From the NCBI GenBank assembly GCA_036786445.1, contig DAIQRD010000001.1, forward strand, positions 1 to 64,000: 64,000 bases of DNA, in the 5' to 3' direction. This document shows positions 17,081 through 25,454 of this stretch, piece by piece (the stretch's first letter is position 1; every line of letters begins with the position of its first letter). The notes beneath the pieces were generated by a model. The model was not told the origin of the DNA and did no database searches. It worked only from the letters and a program-made list of their open reading frames with translations. The DNA comes from JAAZMF01 sp036786445 (lineage in GTDB: Bacteria > Bacillota > Limnochordia > DTU087). The position numbers and the translations under genes were made by a program.

Positions 17081-18783
17081 GACAGCATTCTCCCCTTGGC
17101 ATAGGTCCTGAACACTCTGGTGATCTCCACCTTCAGTTTCTGGCCCACGTGGCGACCCGCCCCCTCAATATCCACAACATAGCCATGCAACCTGGATATC
17201 CCATCTTCAGGATTGGTCAAGTGCGGCTCTTCCACCTCTACATCAATGATCTGACCCTGCTTCACTGGCACGGCCATGGCACCCAAGGCCTCTTTGCTAC
17301 CAGCAAAGACAATTTCCACATCTTCCCAATGCCGGTCATCAGAGCCCCGAACATAGATGGTCTTTCCCGTCATTTTTTCCAGCTGTCGCAAATTGGTGCC
17401 ACCAGCTCCAATGAGCATAGCAGCCACTGAAGGATGCACCTCAATCATCAAGGCTTCCACATCATGCTCCCGAGCCACCCGGGAGATCTCCCTTTCCACA
17501 TCAAAGGCAAGAGTTTCCTCGGAAAGCACCCGCCCAGTCCCATCACAATATGGGCAAGCGCGCTGCAGGAAATCTCCGATGTTCTGCCTCGTCTTTTTCC
17601 TAGTCATCTCTACCAAACCGAGGTTTGTGAATCCCAGCACATGGGTCTTATTCTTATCTTTTTTGATCTCTTGCTCCAGTGCAGCGAGGACTCTCTGCCG
17701 TTGCTCGGGGGTAACCATGTCGATGAAATCGATGATGATAATCCCGCCTATGTCTCGAAGGCGCAACTGCCTACCCACCTCTGCCGCTGCTTCTAGGTTA
17801 GTCTTCAGTACCGTATCTGCCAGATTCTTGCTGCCAATATACTTACCGGTATTAACATCAATACTGGTCAGAGCTTCTGTCTGATCAATGACCAAATATC
17901 CGCCATTGTCCAGCCACACTTTCCGCTTTAGGGCCCGTTTAAGATCGGCTTCCACACCGTAAAACTCGAAAATCGGGATATTTTCATCATGGTAGTAAAA
18001 AACCCGGGAGCGCAAATGGGGTGAGAGGGTGTCCAAAATCTCTAGAACTTTGGCATATTCATCCCGGGAGTCGACGATAAAGCGACTGAATTCCCTGGAA
18101 AAGCAATCCCGTACCAAGCGGTAAACTAGATCATGGTCTTTATAAAGCAACCCTGGAGCCTGGGTCCGTTTAGAACTGCGCTGGATCTGCTCCCATGCTT
18201 TGAGAAGAAATTGCACATCTTGCTCTAGTTCTTTCTCACACTGGCCTTCCGCCAGAGTGCGGACGATTAATCCCATACCCGGTGGTCGCAGAGACTTAGT
18301 GATCTTCTTCAGCCGATCCCGTTCTTTTTCATCTTGGATGCGTCGGGAAACCCCTATATGATCCACAGTAGGCATTAAGACCAAATATCGGCCAGGAATG
18401 GTCAGATTAGTGACTACTCTCGCACCTTTGGTCCCAATGGGCTCTTTACTCACCTGGACGATGATGGACTGCCCCTGTTTCAAAACATCCTTAATACCTC
18501 GCGATTTGCGCCTGCTCTTTCTTGGCTTGCTGTCACCATTTTCGGTCAATTTAGCATAGTCTCGAGCATCGTCAACATACAAAAACGCGTTACGTTCCAA
18601 ACCTATATTCACAAAAGCTGCCGACATACCAGGCAGTACATTTTCCACTCTGCCCCAATAAATGTTACCTACCACCCTTTGCTGGGCGGCTCTTTCAATA
18701 TATATCTCAGTTATTCGCCGATCTTCCAGGAAAGCTGCCCTGGTTTCCCGACGGCCGCAATTCACAATAATATCTTTGCCCAT
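17077..18783 (-). CDS. rng: Ribonuclease G/E family endoribonuclease
   Basis: Endoribonuclease for rRNA and mRNA processing. 568 residues. An N-terminal S1 domain (VGNIYWGRVENVLPGMSAAFVNIG, with residues about 38-60) is followed by the RNase E/G catalytic core with metal-binding acidic residues in LTSIDVNTGKY and IIIIDFIDM, and a CPYCDGTG zinc-link motif. It lacks the long C-terminal scaffold of enterobacterial RNase E. ATG with AGGAGG just upstream. Downstream of the DUF2344 and radical SAM genes, as in many clostridia. Confidence 0.94.
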   Translation of the reverse strand: MGKDIIVNCGRRETRAAFLEDRRITEIYIERAAQQRVVGNIYWGRVENVLPGMSAAFVNIGLERNAFLYVDDARDYAKLTENGDSKPRKSRRKSRGIKDVLKQGQSIIVQVSKEPIGTKGARVVTNLTIPGRYLVLMPTVDHIGVSRRIQDEKERDRLKKITKSLRPPGMGLIVRTLAEGQCEKELEQDVQFLLKAWEQIQRSSKRTQAPGLLYKDHDLVYRLVRDCFSREFSRFIVDSRDEYAKVLEILDTLSPHLRSRVFYYHDENIPIFEFYGVEADLKRALKRKVWLDNGGYLVIDQTEALTSIDVNTGKYIGSKNLADTVLKTNLEAAAEVGRQLRLRDIGGIIIIDFIDMVTPEQRQRVLAALEQEIKKDKNKTHVLGFTNLGLVEMTRKKTRQNIGDFLQRACPYCDGTGRVLSEETLAFDVEREISRVAREHDVEALMIEVHPSVAAMLIGAGGTNLRQLEKMTGKTIYVRGSDDRHWEDVEIVFAGSKEALGAMAVPVKQGQIIDVEVEEPHLTNPEDGISRLHGYVVDIEGAGRHVGQKLKVEITRVFRTYAKGRMLS

Positions 18784-18793
18784 ATTGGTCCTC

Positions 18794-19471
18794 CTAACAA
18801 TGAGCCACTTCCAAGGGAGAGATCAAATCCGATCCCCGGGCAATAAAGAGGCCTGAACGGTGAATTCGCAAAGAACCTTGATCAAAGGGAAGATGTGTGG
18901 CCACTTCCTCTGGCCTAACATTACCGTGGTTGCCGGTTTGCGCTAGCAAAGATACGCCGCTTATTTCGAAATCTGTCGACAAAACGTCTAGGGCAAATAT
19001 CCACGGCCGAATGTCTAGTGTCCTGGTTCCTTTTTTGCCTGACCGCTCTACCCAAATCGCCTCACTATCCAAAATATTCTGGACTGCTGGTCCCAAATTT
19101 TCACTGTGCTCTAGATCCCCGGTCAATACATAACTGGCCCGATCGATAACCGACATCAAAGTGGGGACTTCCGGGCTAATCTCCACCGCAGCTGTAAACT
19201 CTATACCGGCAGGCACATGTGTATTGAGCACCTTGATAAAATCCTCAACTGGAATATCGCTGGTTAGCTCCATATCCACATATTCCGCACTGCTGGTCAC
19301 CCCCACAGCCAATGCCGACCCAAAAGCAATCTTGGCTCTGGGGTTAAAACCCAGGCTGTAGGCAATGGGGAGCTGTGCGCGACGCACCGCCCGCTCAATG
19401 GTGCGGGCCAAATCCAGATGGGAAATAAAACGCACTGGTTCTTCCTTAGTAAACTTGGACCTAATCTTCAC
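18794..19471 (-). CDS. TIGR03936/DUF2344 family protein
   Basis: Conserved protein of unknown function that is nearly always next to, or fused to, the radical SAM protein encoded just upstream. 225 residues. Hallmarks are RFISHLDLARTIERAVRRA and PIAYSLGFNPRAKIAFGSALAVG. Starts at GTG 19471 and overlaps the radical SAM gene by 11 nt, which implies coupled translation and a joint role. Confidence 0.88.
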   Translation of the reverse strand: MKIRSKFTKEEPVRFISHLDLARTIERAVRRAQLPIAYSLGFNPRAKIAFGSALAVGVTSSAEYVDMELTSDIPVEDFIKVLNTHVPAGIEFTAAVEISPEVPTLMSVIDRASYVLTGDLEHSENLGPAVQNILDSEAIWVERSGKKGTRTLDIRPWIFALDVLSTDFEISGVSLLAQTGNHGNVRPEEVATHLPFDQGSLRIHRSGLFIARGSDLISPLEVAHC

Positions 19472-21335
19472 TGTAACTGCCGCCCCCTACCCAAACATTC
19501 GAGACCCCTAGTTCTGGGCAAAGGCCACAGTCAGTGCAGCCTAAGCGGCAATCCGGCGTAAGCTGTCCTTGCTGAGCTCGAATCCATTCTTGCAGTAGAA
19601 ATGCTTTGCTCACACCGGTCTCAATATGATCCCAAGGTAAGATCTCCCCTGGATCCCGGAGACGCAGGCCGTAGAAATGGGGATCAATACCTGTGGCTGC
19701 AAATGCCTGACTCCACTGGTCATCACTGAAATGCTCTGACCAAGTGTCGAGCTTACAACCTCCCTGCCAAGCGGCTAGAATCACTTCGCCAATTCTCCGA
19801 TCTCCCCGAGCAATTACCGCTTCCAGGAGACTTCGTTCTACATCAGTCCAGCTAAAAGAGATGGACCGATCAGATAGCAGTTTCCGCAAATATCTTTGCC
19901 GTTCCAATAGTTCTGCTCTAGATGCCTGGGCTGTCCATTGGAAGGGAGTGTGACTCTTAGGCACAAAGGATCCCACACTCACACTGACTTTCACCCGGCC
20001 CACTTTACCTTCCCGCCCCCTAATCTGGCGGCCTAGGCGGAGCACCTTTTGGGTGAGCTCAGCAATACCGGCCACATCTTCTAGTGTTTCCGTCGGCAGT
20101 CCGATCATAAAATACAGCTTGATGGCATCCCACCCGGCTGCAAAAGCTGCCTCCGCTGCAGATAGAAGATCGGCTTCGGTCACATTCTTGTTGATTGCGT
20201 CTCGCAGTCTTTGCGTCCCCGCCTCTGGCGCAAAAGTAAGGCTAGTCCGGCGCTGTTTCTGAATCTGATCTGCCAACCCCACAGAGAAAGAATCAAGACG
20301 CAAGGAAGGCAGCGAAATGGCTATACCGCAATCACCATATTGCCCCATCAAATCCTGGATCAGATCCCTAATATCACCATAGTCACTGGTGGAAAGCGAT
20401 GCCAATGAGATCTCCTCATAGCCGGTGTTAGCCACGAGAGCCTCTGCCTGCTTAAGCAAAAGCTTGCGACTGCGCTCCCGGGCTGGCCGATAAATCATGC
20501 CAGCTTGGCAAAAGCGACACCCTCGGGTGCAGCCCCGCATAACTTCCAGCATAATCCTGTCATGAATGACCTCTACGTAGGGTACTACAAAGTCCTCCGG
20601 GTAAAAGGCTCCATTCAAATCTTGTACTACACGTTTTTTGACTCTAGCAGGTACCCCCGGTAGGGTAGGTGTAACCGCCTGCACGGTGCCATCATCTTTG
20701 TACGTGACTTCGTATAAGGCCGGCACATAGACTCCTGGGATGGTTGCCGCTTCCAGCAAGAACTCACTGCGGCTTCCCTTTTGCCCTTGCCAGTGGATAT
20801 AGCAATCAACGAGATCAACGATGGCCTCTTCCCCATCTCCGATGACGAAGAGATCAAAAAACGCAGCTAGTGGCTCCGGATTGAAGGCACAGGGTCCTCC
20901 GCCAACCACAAAAGGATGGGAGGCAGAGCGTTGGGCAGCCAGCAAAGGAATGCCACCAAGGTCCAACATATTCAAAATGTTAGTGTAGCTGAGCTCATAC
21001 TGCAGAGTGAAACCGACAAGGTCAAATTCGGATAGCCCGTGGCGAGTCTCGAGACTAAAGAGAGGCAATCCGTGTTCCCGCATTCTGTCTTCCATATCTA
21101 CCCAAGGAGCATAGACACGTTCTGCTAAGGTATCTTCTCGCCGATTAAGCAAACTGTAGAGAATTTTATAACCTAAGTGGCCCATCCCCACATCATAGAT
21201 GTCTGGAAAAGCCAAGGCAAACTTGACTGCAGTAGTCTCCCAATCCTTGCGGATAATATTCCATTCATTCCCTGTATAGCGACCAGGCTTGGCCACAGAG
21301 GGCAAGATCAGATCCAAGAGTTTCGCTTGGTCCAT
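19461..21335 (-). CDS. TIGR03960-family radical SAM protein
   Basis: Radical SAM enzyme with an N-terminal B12-binding-like region, of unknown reaction. The 4Fe-4S motif CxxxCxxC is CTRGCRFC, after EVMRG. A Cys-rich tail (CRLGCTDCGLCPELG) may hold another iron-sulfur centre or metal. The frame is open to 21362; I prefer ATG 21335 because the conserved N-terminus LLDLILPSVAKPGRYTGNEW begins four residues later. About 624 residues. Paired with the DUF2344 protein downstream and with rng. Confidence 0.88.
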   Translation of the reverse strand: MDQAKLLDLILPSVAKPGRYTGNEWNIIRKDWETTAVKFALAFPDIYDVGMGHLGYKILYSLLNRREDTLAERVYAPWVDMEDRMREHGLPLFSLETRHGLSEFDLVGFTLQYELSYTNILNMLDLGGIPLLAAQRSASHPFVVGGGPCAFNPEPLAAFFDLFVIGDGEEAIVDLVDCYIHWQGQKGSRSEFLLEAATIPGVYVPALYEVTYKDDGTVQAVTPTLPGVPARVKKRVVQDLNGAFYPEDFVVPYVEVIHDRIMLEVMRGCTRGCRFCQAGMIYRPARERSRKLLLKQAEALVANTGYEEISLASLSTSDYGDIRDLIQDLMGQYGDCGIAISLPSLRLDSFSVGLADQIQKQRRTSLTFAPEAGTQRLRDAINKNVTEADLLSAAEAAFAAGWDAIKLYFMIGLPTETLEDVAGIAELTQKVLRLGRQIRGREGKVGRVKVSVSVGSFVPKSHTPFQWTAQASRAELLERQRYLRKLLSDRSISFSWTDVERSLLEAVIARGDRRIGEVILAAWQGGCKLDTWSEHFSDDQWSQAFAATGIDPHFYGLRLRDPGEILPWDHIETGVSKAFLLQEWIRAQQGQLTPDCRLGCTDCGLCPELGVSNVWVGGGSYSED

Positions 21336-21377
21336 CAAAGCACTTCCTATCCTAATATCCATGGAGCAACTTTCTGC

Positions 21378-22268
21378 CTAACCAATATTGTATCGATAGT
21401 GGATGATGGCTTGTAAGGGTGTGTCAATACCTTGTTCAAAAAAACTATTCACCACCTCCATTTCTGTAGCAAAGCCAGCAATATGGCCAGCATCATCCAT
21501 CACTAAAATGATGTGATATCTCTTAGGCACAAAATGGCCCACAATATCTCCCACCGACATATCGCCATGGGCTACCAGTTGCTCTGTGGGTAGAACGCCG
21601 TTTTCTTCTAATTCCTGCTTCTTTCTGGTCAAATATCGCATGAACACATATCCTGCCATGCGTTGTTCCCGTCCTGCACCGATGAAAACGAAAAATGCTA
21701 ACCCCAAAAGGGATATACTGGCATAACCGTAGTACAAACCCAACCCACCGACCAAGCCCATCAAGACAGCCAATGCTCTTCCTACCCGTGCTGCCCGCTC
21801 CGTGGCACGGCGATACCCCATTTGTAGAGCCCAATATCCCCTTAACTCCCGGCCGCCATCTAGGGGCAGAGCTGGGATCAGGTTGAATAGACCAATGACA
21901 CAATTGGCCCTCATGAAATGATTATACCATAGCTCAGGAATTACCCCATAAGGAGCCATAGCAATTGCCAGAAGACAAAGAAATCCGTTGGTCACAGGGC
22001 CTGCTAGAGCAATCATAGCCTCAGCGAAGGGGTCAGGGCTGTAGAATCCTTCGCTGCGTGCCACTCCACCGAAGGGAAGTAGCTCTATGGAAGTACAGGG
22101 CATACCATAGGCAAAAGCCACAATTGTATGGGCCAGTTCATGCACAAACACTATGCCAAAAAGAATAAGGCCATGGGGCAAATAGCCGACTATCCCCAAA
22201 AGCAGCATCAATAAAAGAAAAAACGGATTGAGTTCGATCCGTATGCCGCAAACTTGCGCCATCTGCAT
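21378..22268 (-). CDS. spoIVFB: Site-2 metalloprotease, SpoIVFB-like
   Basis: Intramembrane M50 zinc protease; in Bacillus SpoIVFB it cuts pro-sigma-K in the mother cell. 296 residues. The zinc motif is VFVHELAHT within a membrane helix, and the third ligand is in NLIPALPLDGGREL. A C-terminal CBS-like domain (DIVGHFVPKRYHIILVMDD) is present, as in SpoIVFB. No spoIVFA-type partner is adjacent. An in-frame ATG 6 nt downstream is an alternative start. Located between rodA and the radical SAM gene. Confidence 0.85.
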   Translation of the reverse strand: MQMAQVCGIRIELNPFFLLLMLLLGIVGYLPHGLILFGIVFVHELAHTIVAFAYGMPCTSIELLPFGGVARSEGFYSPDPFAEAMIALAGPVTNGFLCLLAIAMAPYGVIPELWYNHFMRANCVIGLFNLIPALPLDGGRELRGYWALQMGYRRATERAARVGRALAVLMGLVGGLGLYYGYASISLLGLAFFVFIGAGREQRMAGYVFMRYLTRKKQELEENGVLPTEQLVAHGDMSVGDIVGHFVPKRYHIILVMDDAGHIAGFATEMEVVNSFFEQGIDTPLQAIIHYRYNIG

Positions 22269-22381
22269 GCTGTCTAGCCACCGCCTATCCAGCCTTGGCC
22301 CGCCTAAGCAAAATGACCATTCTCCATGACTAATATATTAGCCATGGGGCAGCTGGTATTCCGGTGGCCGGTCCACCATAC

Positions 22382-23512
22382 TCAGTGAAACATGATCTTG
22401 CGACGCCGCATGTAAACGTTTAATAGCAAACCTATGCCTGCCATATTAGTCAGGAGCGAACTACCGCCATAGCTAATAAATGGCAAGGGAATGCCAGTCA
22501 CAGGCATCACTCCCAAAGTCATGCCAATGTTGATCACAAGGTGGAACAGAAACATGGAGACAACCCCAGCAGCAAGATTCGCGCCAAATTCGTCTTTGGC
22601 CAAAACCATGATCCTAAGTCCTCGCCAAAGCAACAGCACATATACAGTTAATAACCCAAAGGATCCCAAAAATCCCAGTTCTTCGCCGACGACAGAAAAG
22701 ATGAAATCAGTGTGGTGAGCAGGCAGGAAATCCAGTTGTGCCTGGGTTCCCTGAAACAGGCCTTTGCCAAAAAGGCCACCTGATCCTATGGCGATCATGG
22801 ACTGAATCACATTCCAGCCAGCACCAGTTCGATCTGCATAGGGATCGAGAAACACCAGAATGCGTCCCACTTGGTGAGGAGCCAAGATGGGAACAAGTCC
22901 CCGCATGCTCAGCCACGCCCCTACGCTGAACACGCCTAAACCACTCACTGCAATCCAAACCAAATGTCTGTGAGATGCTCCAGCCATAAACAACATACCC
23001 AAAAGCACTCCGGCAAATACCATTGCTGTACCGAAATCTGGCTGTTTCAGGATTAGCAGCATGGGAATCCCCACATGGAAGAAGGCAGAAACCAAGTCAT
23101 TTAGCTGATCTAGATGCTTCTTCCTCTCTAAGTGCTTAGCTAGACTGATGACGACACCGATTTTGGCAAATTCTGCCGGCTGAATTCTCGCTGGTCCGAT
23201 CATAAACCACCTCTGACCACCGGCAACGTTCCTACCGATTACTAGCACTGCGGCCAGAACGGCTAGTGTGCCCCAATACACCACTCTGTAGTATCGCCCG
23301 AGGATACTGTAATCAAACGAACACATACCCACCATAACCACTAAGCCAGCCAAAACCCAAGCCAGTTGCTTTTTGACGTAATAGTATGCATCGCCCTGAG
23401 CGGCGCCTATGCTGGTCGCACTGGCACTACACAAAACTACAAGCCCAAAGGTGAGCAGGATACCTACAAGTAAAAGCAGGGCGAAATCTATATCATGGGA
23501 CCACCTTCTCAA
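22382..23512 (-). CDS. rodA: Rod-shape determining SEDS glycosyltransferase RodA
   Basis: SEDS-family peptidoglycan polymerase that works with PBP2 and MreBCD in side-wall growth. 376 residues with about ten membrane helices. Family motifs are GGQRWFMIGPARIQPAEFAK, the catalytic-region Asp in KQPDFGTAMVF, and GIPLPFISYGGSSL near the C-terminus. A FtsW role is possible on sequence alone, but the min/mre neighbourhood favours RodA. The 113 nt before spoIVFB (22269-22381) show no gene. Confidence 0.93.
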   Translation of the reverse strand: MRRWSHDIDFALLLLVGILLTFGLVVLCSASATSIGAAQGDAYYYVKKQLAWVLAGLVVMVGMCSFDYSILGRYYRVVYWGTLAVLAAVLVIGRNVAGGQRWFMIGPARIQPAEFAKIGVVISLAKHLERKKHLDQLNDLVSAFFHVGIPMLLILKQPDFGTAMVFAGVLLGMLFMAGASHRHLVWIAVSGLGVFSVGAWLSMRGLVPILAPHQVGRILVFLDPYADRTGAGWNVIQSMIAIGSGGLFGKGLFQGTQAQLDFLPAHHTDFIFSVVGEELGFLGSFGLLTVYVLLLWRGLRIMVLAKDEFGANLAAGVVSMFLFHLVINIGMTLGVMPVTGIPLPFISYGGSSLLTNMAGIGLLLNVYMRRRKIMFH

Positions 23513-23536
23513 TCCATCGCCACCATCCCACGCCCC

Positions 23537-23815
23537 TTATCGGCCTTGATCTATTGCCCGTTTCATCCGCTTCACCGGAATATTGGCTATCAGAGCCACG
23601 GAGTTATCGGACTTATCTAGATTAACCTCAAAACCTGTTTCTTCAATCTCCATATATTTCGAGATGACCTCCAAAAGATCTTCTTTCAGGGCCTCCAGGA
23701 GACTTGGGGAAACATTGACTCGATCATGCACCAGCACCAGCCGCAGACGTTCTTTGGCAACCTGCTTCGATGAATCGGCGTCACGGTTCCAAAACTGTCT
23801 AAAAAAGTCTATCAC
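23537..23815 (-). CDS. minE: Cell-division topological specificity factor MinE
   Basis: Stimulates MinD ATPase and drives Min oscillation or positioning so that the septum forms at mid-cell. 92 residues. The N-terminal amphipathic MIDFFRQF, the anti-MinCD helix with RLRLVLVHDR and the topological domain (LKEDLLEVISKYMEI) are present. Starts at GTG with an AAAGGGGGG site at 8 nt. Last gene of the minC-minD-minE cluster. Confidence 0.97.
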   Translation of the reverse strand: MIDFFRQFWNRDADSSKQVAKERLRLVLVHDRVNVSPSLLEALKEDLLEVISKYMEIEETGFEVNLDKSDNSVALIANIPVKRMKRAIDQGR

Positions 23816-23830
23816 AACAGGTTCCCCCCT

Positions 23831-24628
23831 TTAACTATGGCCCATAATCGCCTTTTTGACCCGGGTAAGCCAGCTGTCCTCTTCCAGGGATAGGAATGGC
23901 ACATCAATGCCTTCCAGCCGACGGACTATATTATTGTATGCTTGTCCAGCTCGGCTCCTCCTATCCATTACCACCGGTTCTCCCCTGTTGGTGGAGACTA
24001 TAATATCCTCATCGTCTGGCACGACCCCTAAGAGATCTATAGCCAGAATCTCGATTATGTCATCTATCCCCATCATATCACCTTTCCTGACCATCTGAGG
24101 CCGGATACGGTTGATGATGAGGCGGGGATTGTATAGCTCTGCAGCCTCCAAAAGGCCTATGATGCGGTCTGCGTCCCTGACAGCAGCAATCTCAGGGGTC
24201 GTCACAATTATGGCTTCATCGGCACCGGCAATGGCGTTCTTAAAACCACTTTCTATACCAGCCGGGCAATCCACCAGAATATATTCGCATTCTTCCCGCA
24301 ATTCATCTGTAAGCATACGCATCTGATCCGGTGATATGGCGTCCTTTTCTTTGGTCTGTGCCGCGGGCAAAAGATAGAGATTATCTGTGCGCTTATCCTT
24401 AATCAAAGCTTGCCGTAGCCGACAATTGCCCTCCACCACATCAGTCAAATCATAGACGATTCTATTTTCCAACCCCAGCACTACATCGAGGTTGCGCAAA
24501 CCAATATCAGCATCAATCAAACATACTTTACGGCCTAAAAGCGCCAGACCTGCTCCAATATTGGCTGCAGTAGTGGTCTTGCCGACACCACCTTTGCCAC
24601 TGGTGACCACGATCACTTTTCCTGCCAT
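23831..24628 (-). CDS. minD: Septum site-determining ATPase MinD
   Basis: Membrane-binding ATPase that recruits MinC. 265 residues. Deviant Walker A GKGGVGKTT at residues about 10-18, DADIGLRNLD, and the Walker B region EYILVDCPAG. The C-terminal amphipathic membrane-targeting helix is WLTRVKKAIMGHS. ATG with GGAGGT at 6 nt; it begins 15 nt before minE. Confidence 0.98.
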   Translation of the reverse strand: MAGKVIVVTSGKGGVGKTTTAANIGAGLALLGRKVCLIDADIGLRNLDVVLGLENRIVYDLTDVVEGNCRLRQALIKDKRTDNLYLLPAAQTKEKDAISPDQMRMLTDELREECEYILVDCPAGIESGFKNAIAGADEAIIVTTPEIAAVRDADRIIGLLEAAELYNPRLIINRIRPQMVRKGDMMGIDDIIEILAIDLLGVVPDDEDIIVSTNRGEPVVMDRRSRAGQAYNNIVRRLEGIDVPFLSLEEDSWLTRVKKAIMGHS

Positions 24629-24732
24629 CCCTCTACCTCCTTAATCCACATGACTCGGGCACAAATAATTAGTGGGCAATAGAAACACCTTGCCCTCCCT
24701 GGTCCGAGTCACACCCAACATAGACACGTCCA

Positions 24733-25356
24733 TCACGGACCGTAGCTATGAATTGTAATCAGATTATTGCGTATCTGTGCTATCTCCGGTCCTTGTGGCT
24801 CCGGCACATCCCCATGGTCTGGCGCTCGGGATATGAAATGGGCGATACGTAACTGAGTCGGCAATAGTTTCAGGGCCATGACAACTGCATCTTCCTCCCC
24901 CAATGCACCGGCATGGGCTATACCCCGCAATGTCCCCAAAACAATGATGTCACCGCCAGCTACTACCTCGGCCCCCGGATTCACATCTCCTAGCACCACT
25001 ACACTGCCGACATGATGAATCCTCTGCCCAGAGCGCAGTGTGCGCCGGACAATGATGGCATTATCCCTGTTAATCTCATGGGCTTCTCTAGTCTGTCGAT
25101 CAGTCGAGCTTTGCTCTATATCCTCTTTTAAGGCCATACCGAATTCTCCCATTAACTCATCTAGCCGCGCCTTTTCTTGAGGGCGGCACTCTCGTTCCGT
25201 GTGTTTGAGAACTATAGTGACACCTTGCCAGAAGTCCCTAGTCAAAGTCAATTTCTCCTGAAGTTGGTCCAAGATATCATTGAACTCTGCATGGGGATCT
25301 AGCCACAAAAATAGTCCCTCTTTAGTCCCCTTAAAGGTCACGTATTCACGTGCCAC
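24733..25356 (-). CDS. minC: Septum site-determining inhibitor MinC
   Basis: Inhibits FtsZ polymerisation away from mid-cell. 207 residues. The N-terminal FtsZ-binding domain is followed by the right-handed beta-helix domain seen at RTLRSGQRIHHVGSVVVLGD, NPGAEVVAGGDIIVLGTLRG and AHAGALGEEDAVV. The start is GTG 25356 with GGTGGTG at 8 nt. A 104-nt gap with no gene separates it from minD. Confidence 0.95.
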   Translation of the reverse strand: MAREYVTFKGTKEGLFLWLDPHAEFNDILDQLQEKLTLTRDFWQGVTIVLKHTERECRPQEKARLDELMGEFGMALKEDIEQSSTDRQTREAHEINRDNAIIVRRTLRSGQRIHHVGSVVVLGDVNPGAEVVAGGDIIVLGTLRGIAHAGALGEEDAVVMALKLLPTQLRIAHFISRAPDHGDVPEPQGPEIAQIRNNLITIHSYGP

Positions 25357-25454
25357 GAACCGTTCACCACCAATTGGTCACCATACTTTGTAAGATTCGG
25401 CAAATTGTTTTTGATTCCTTCTGGGCAATTCCTTCGATAAACTCCAGAGTTCTA

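Noticed and set aside
17041..17100. Plus-strand short ORFs over the rng tail
   Set aside because: They are shadows of rng and of the rplU leader.
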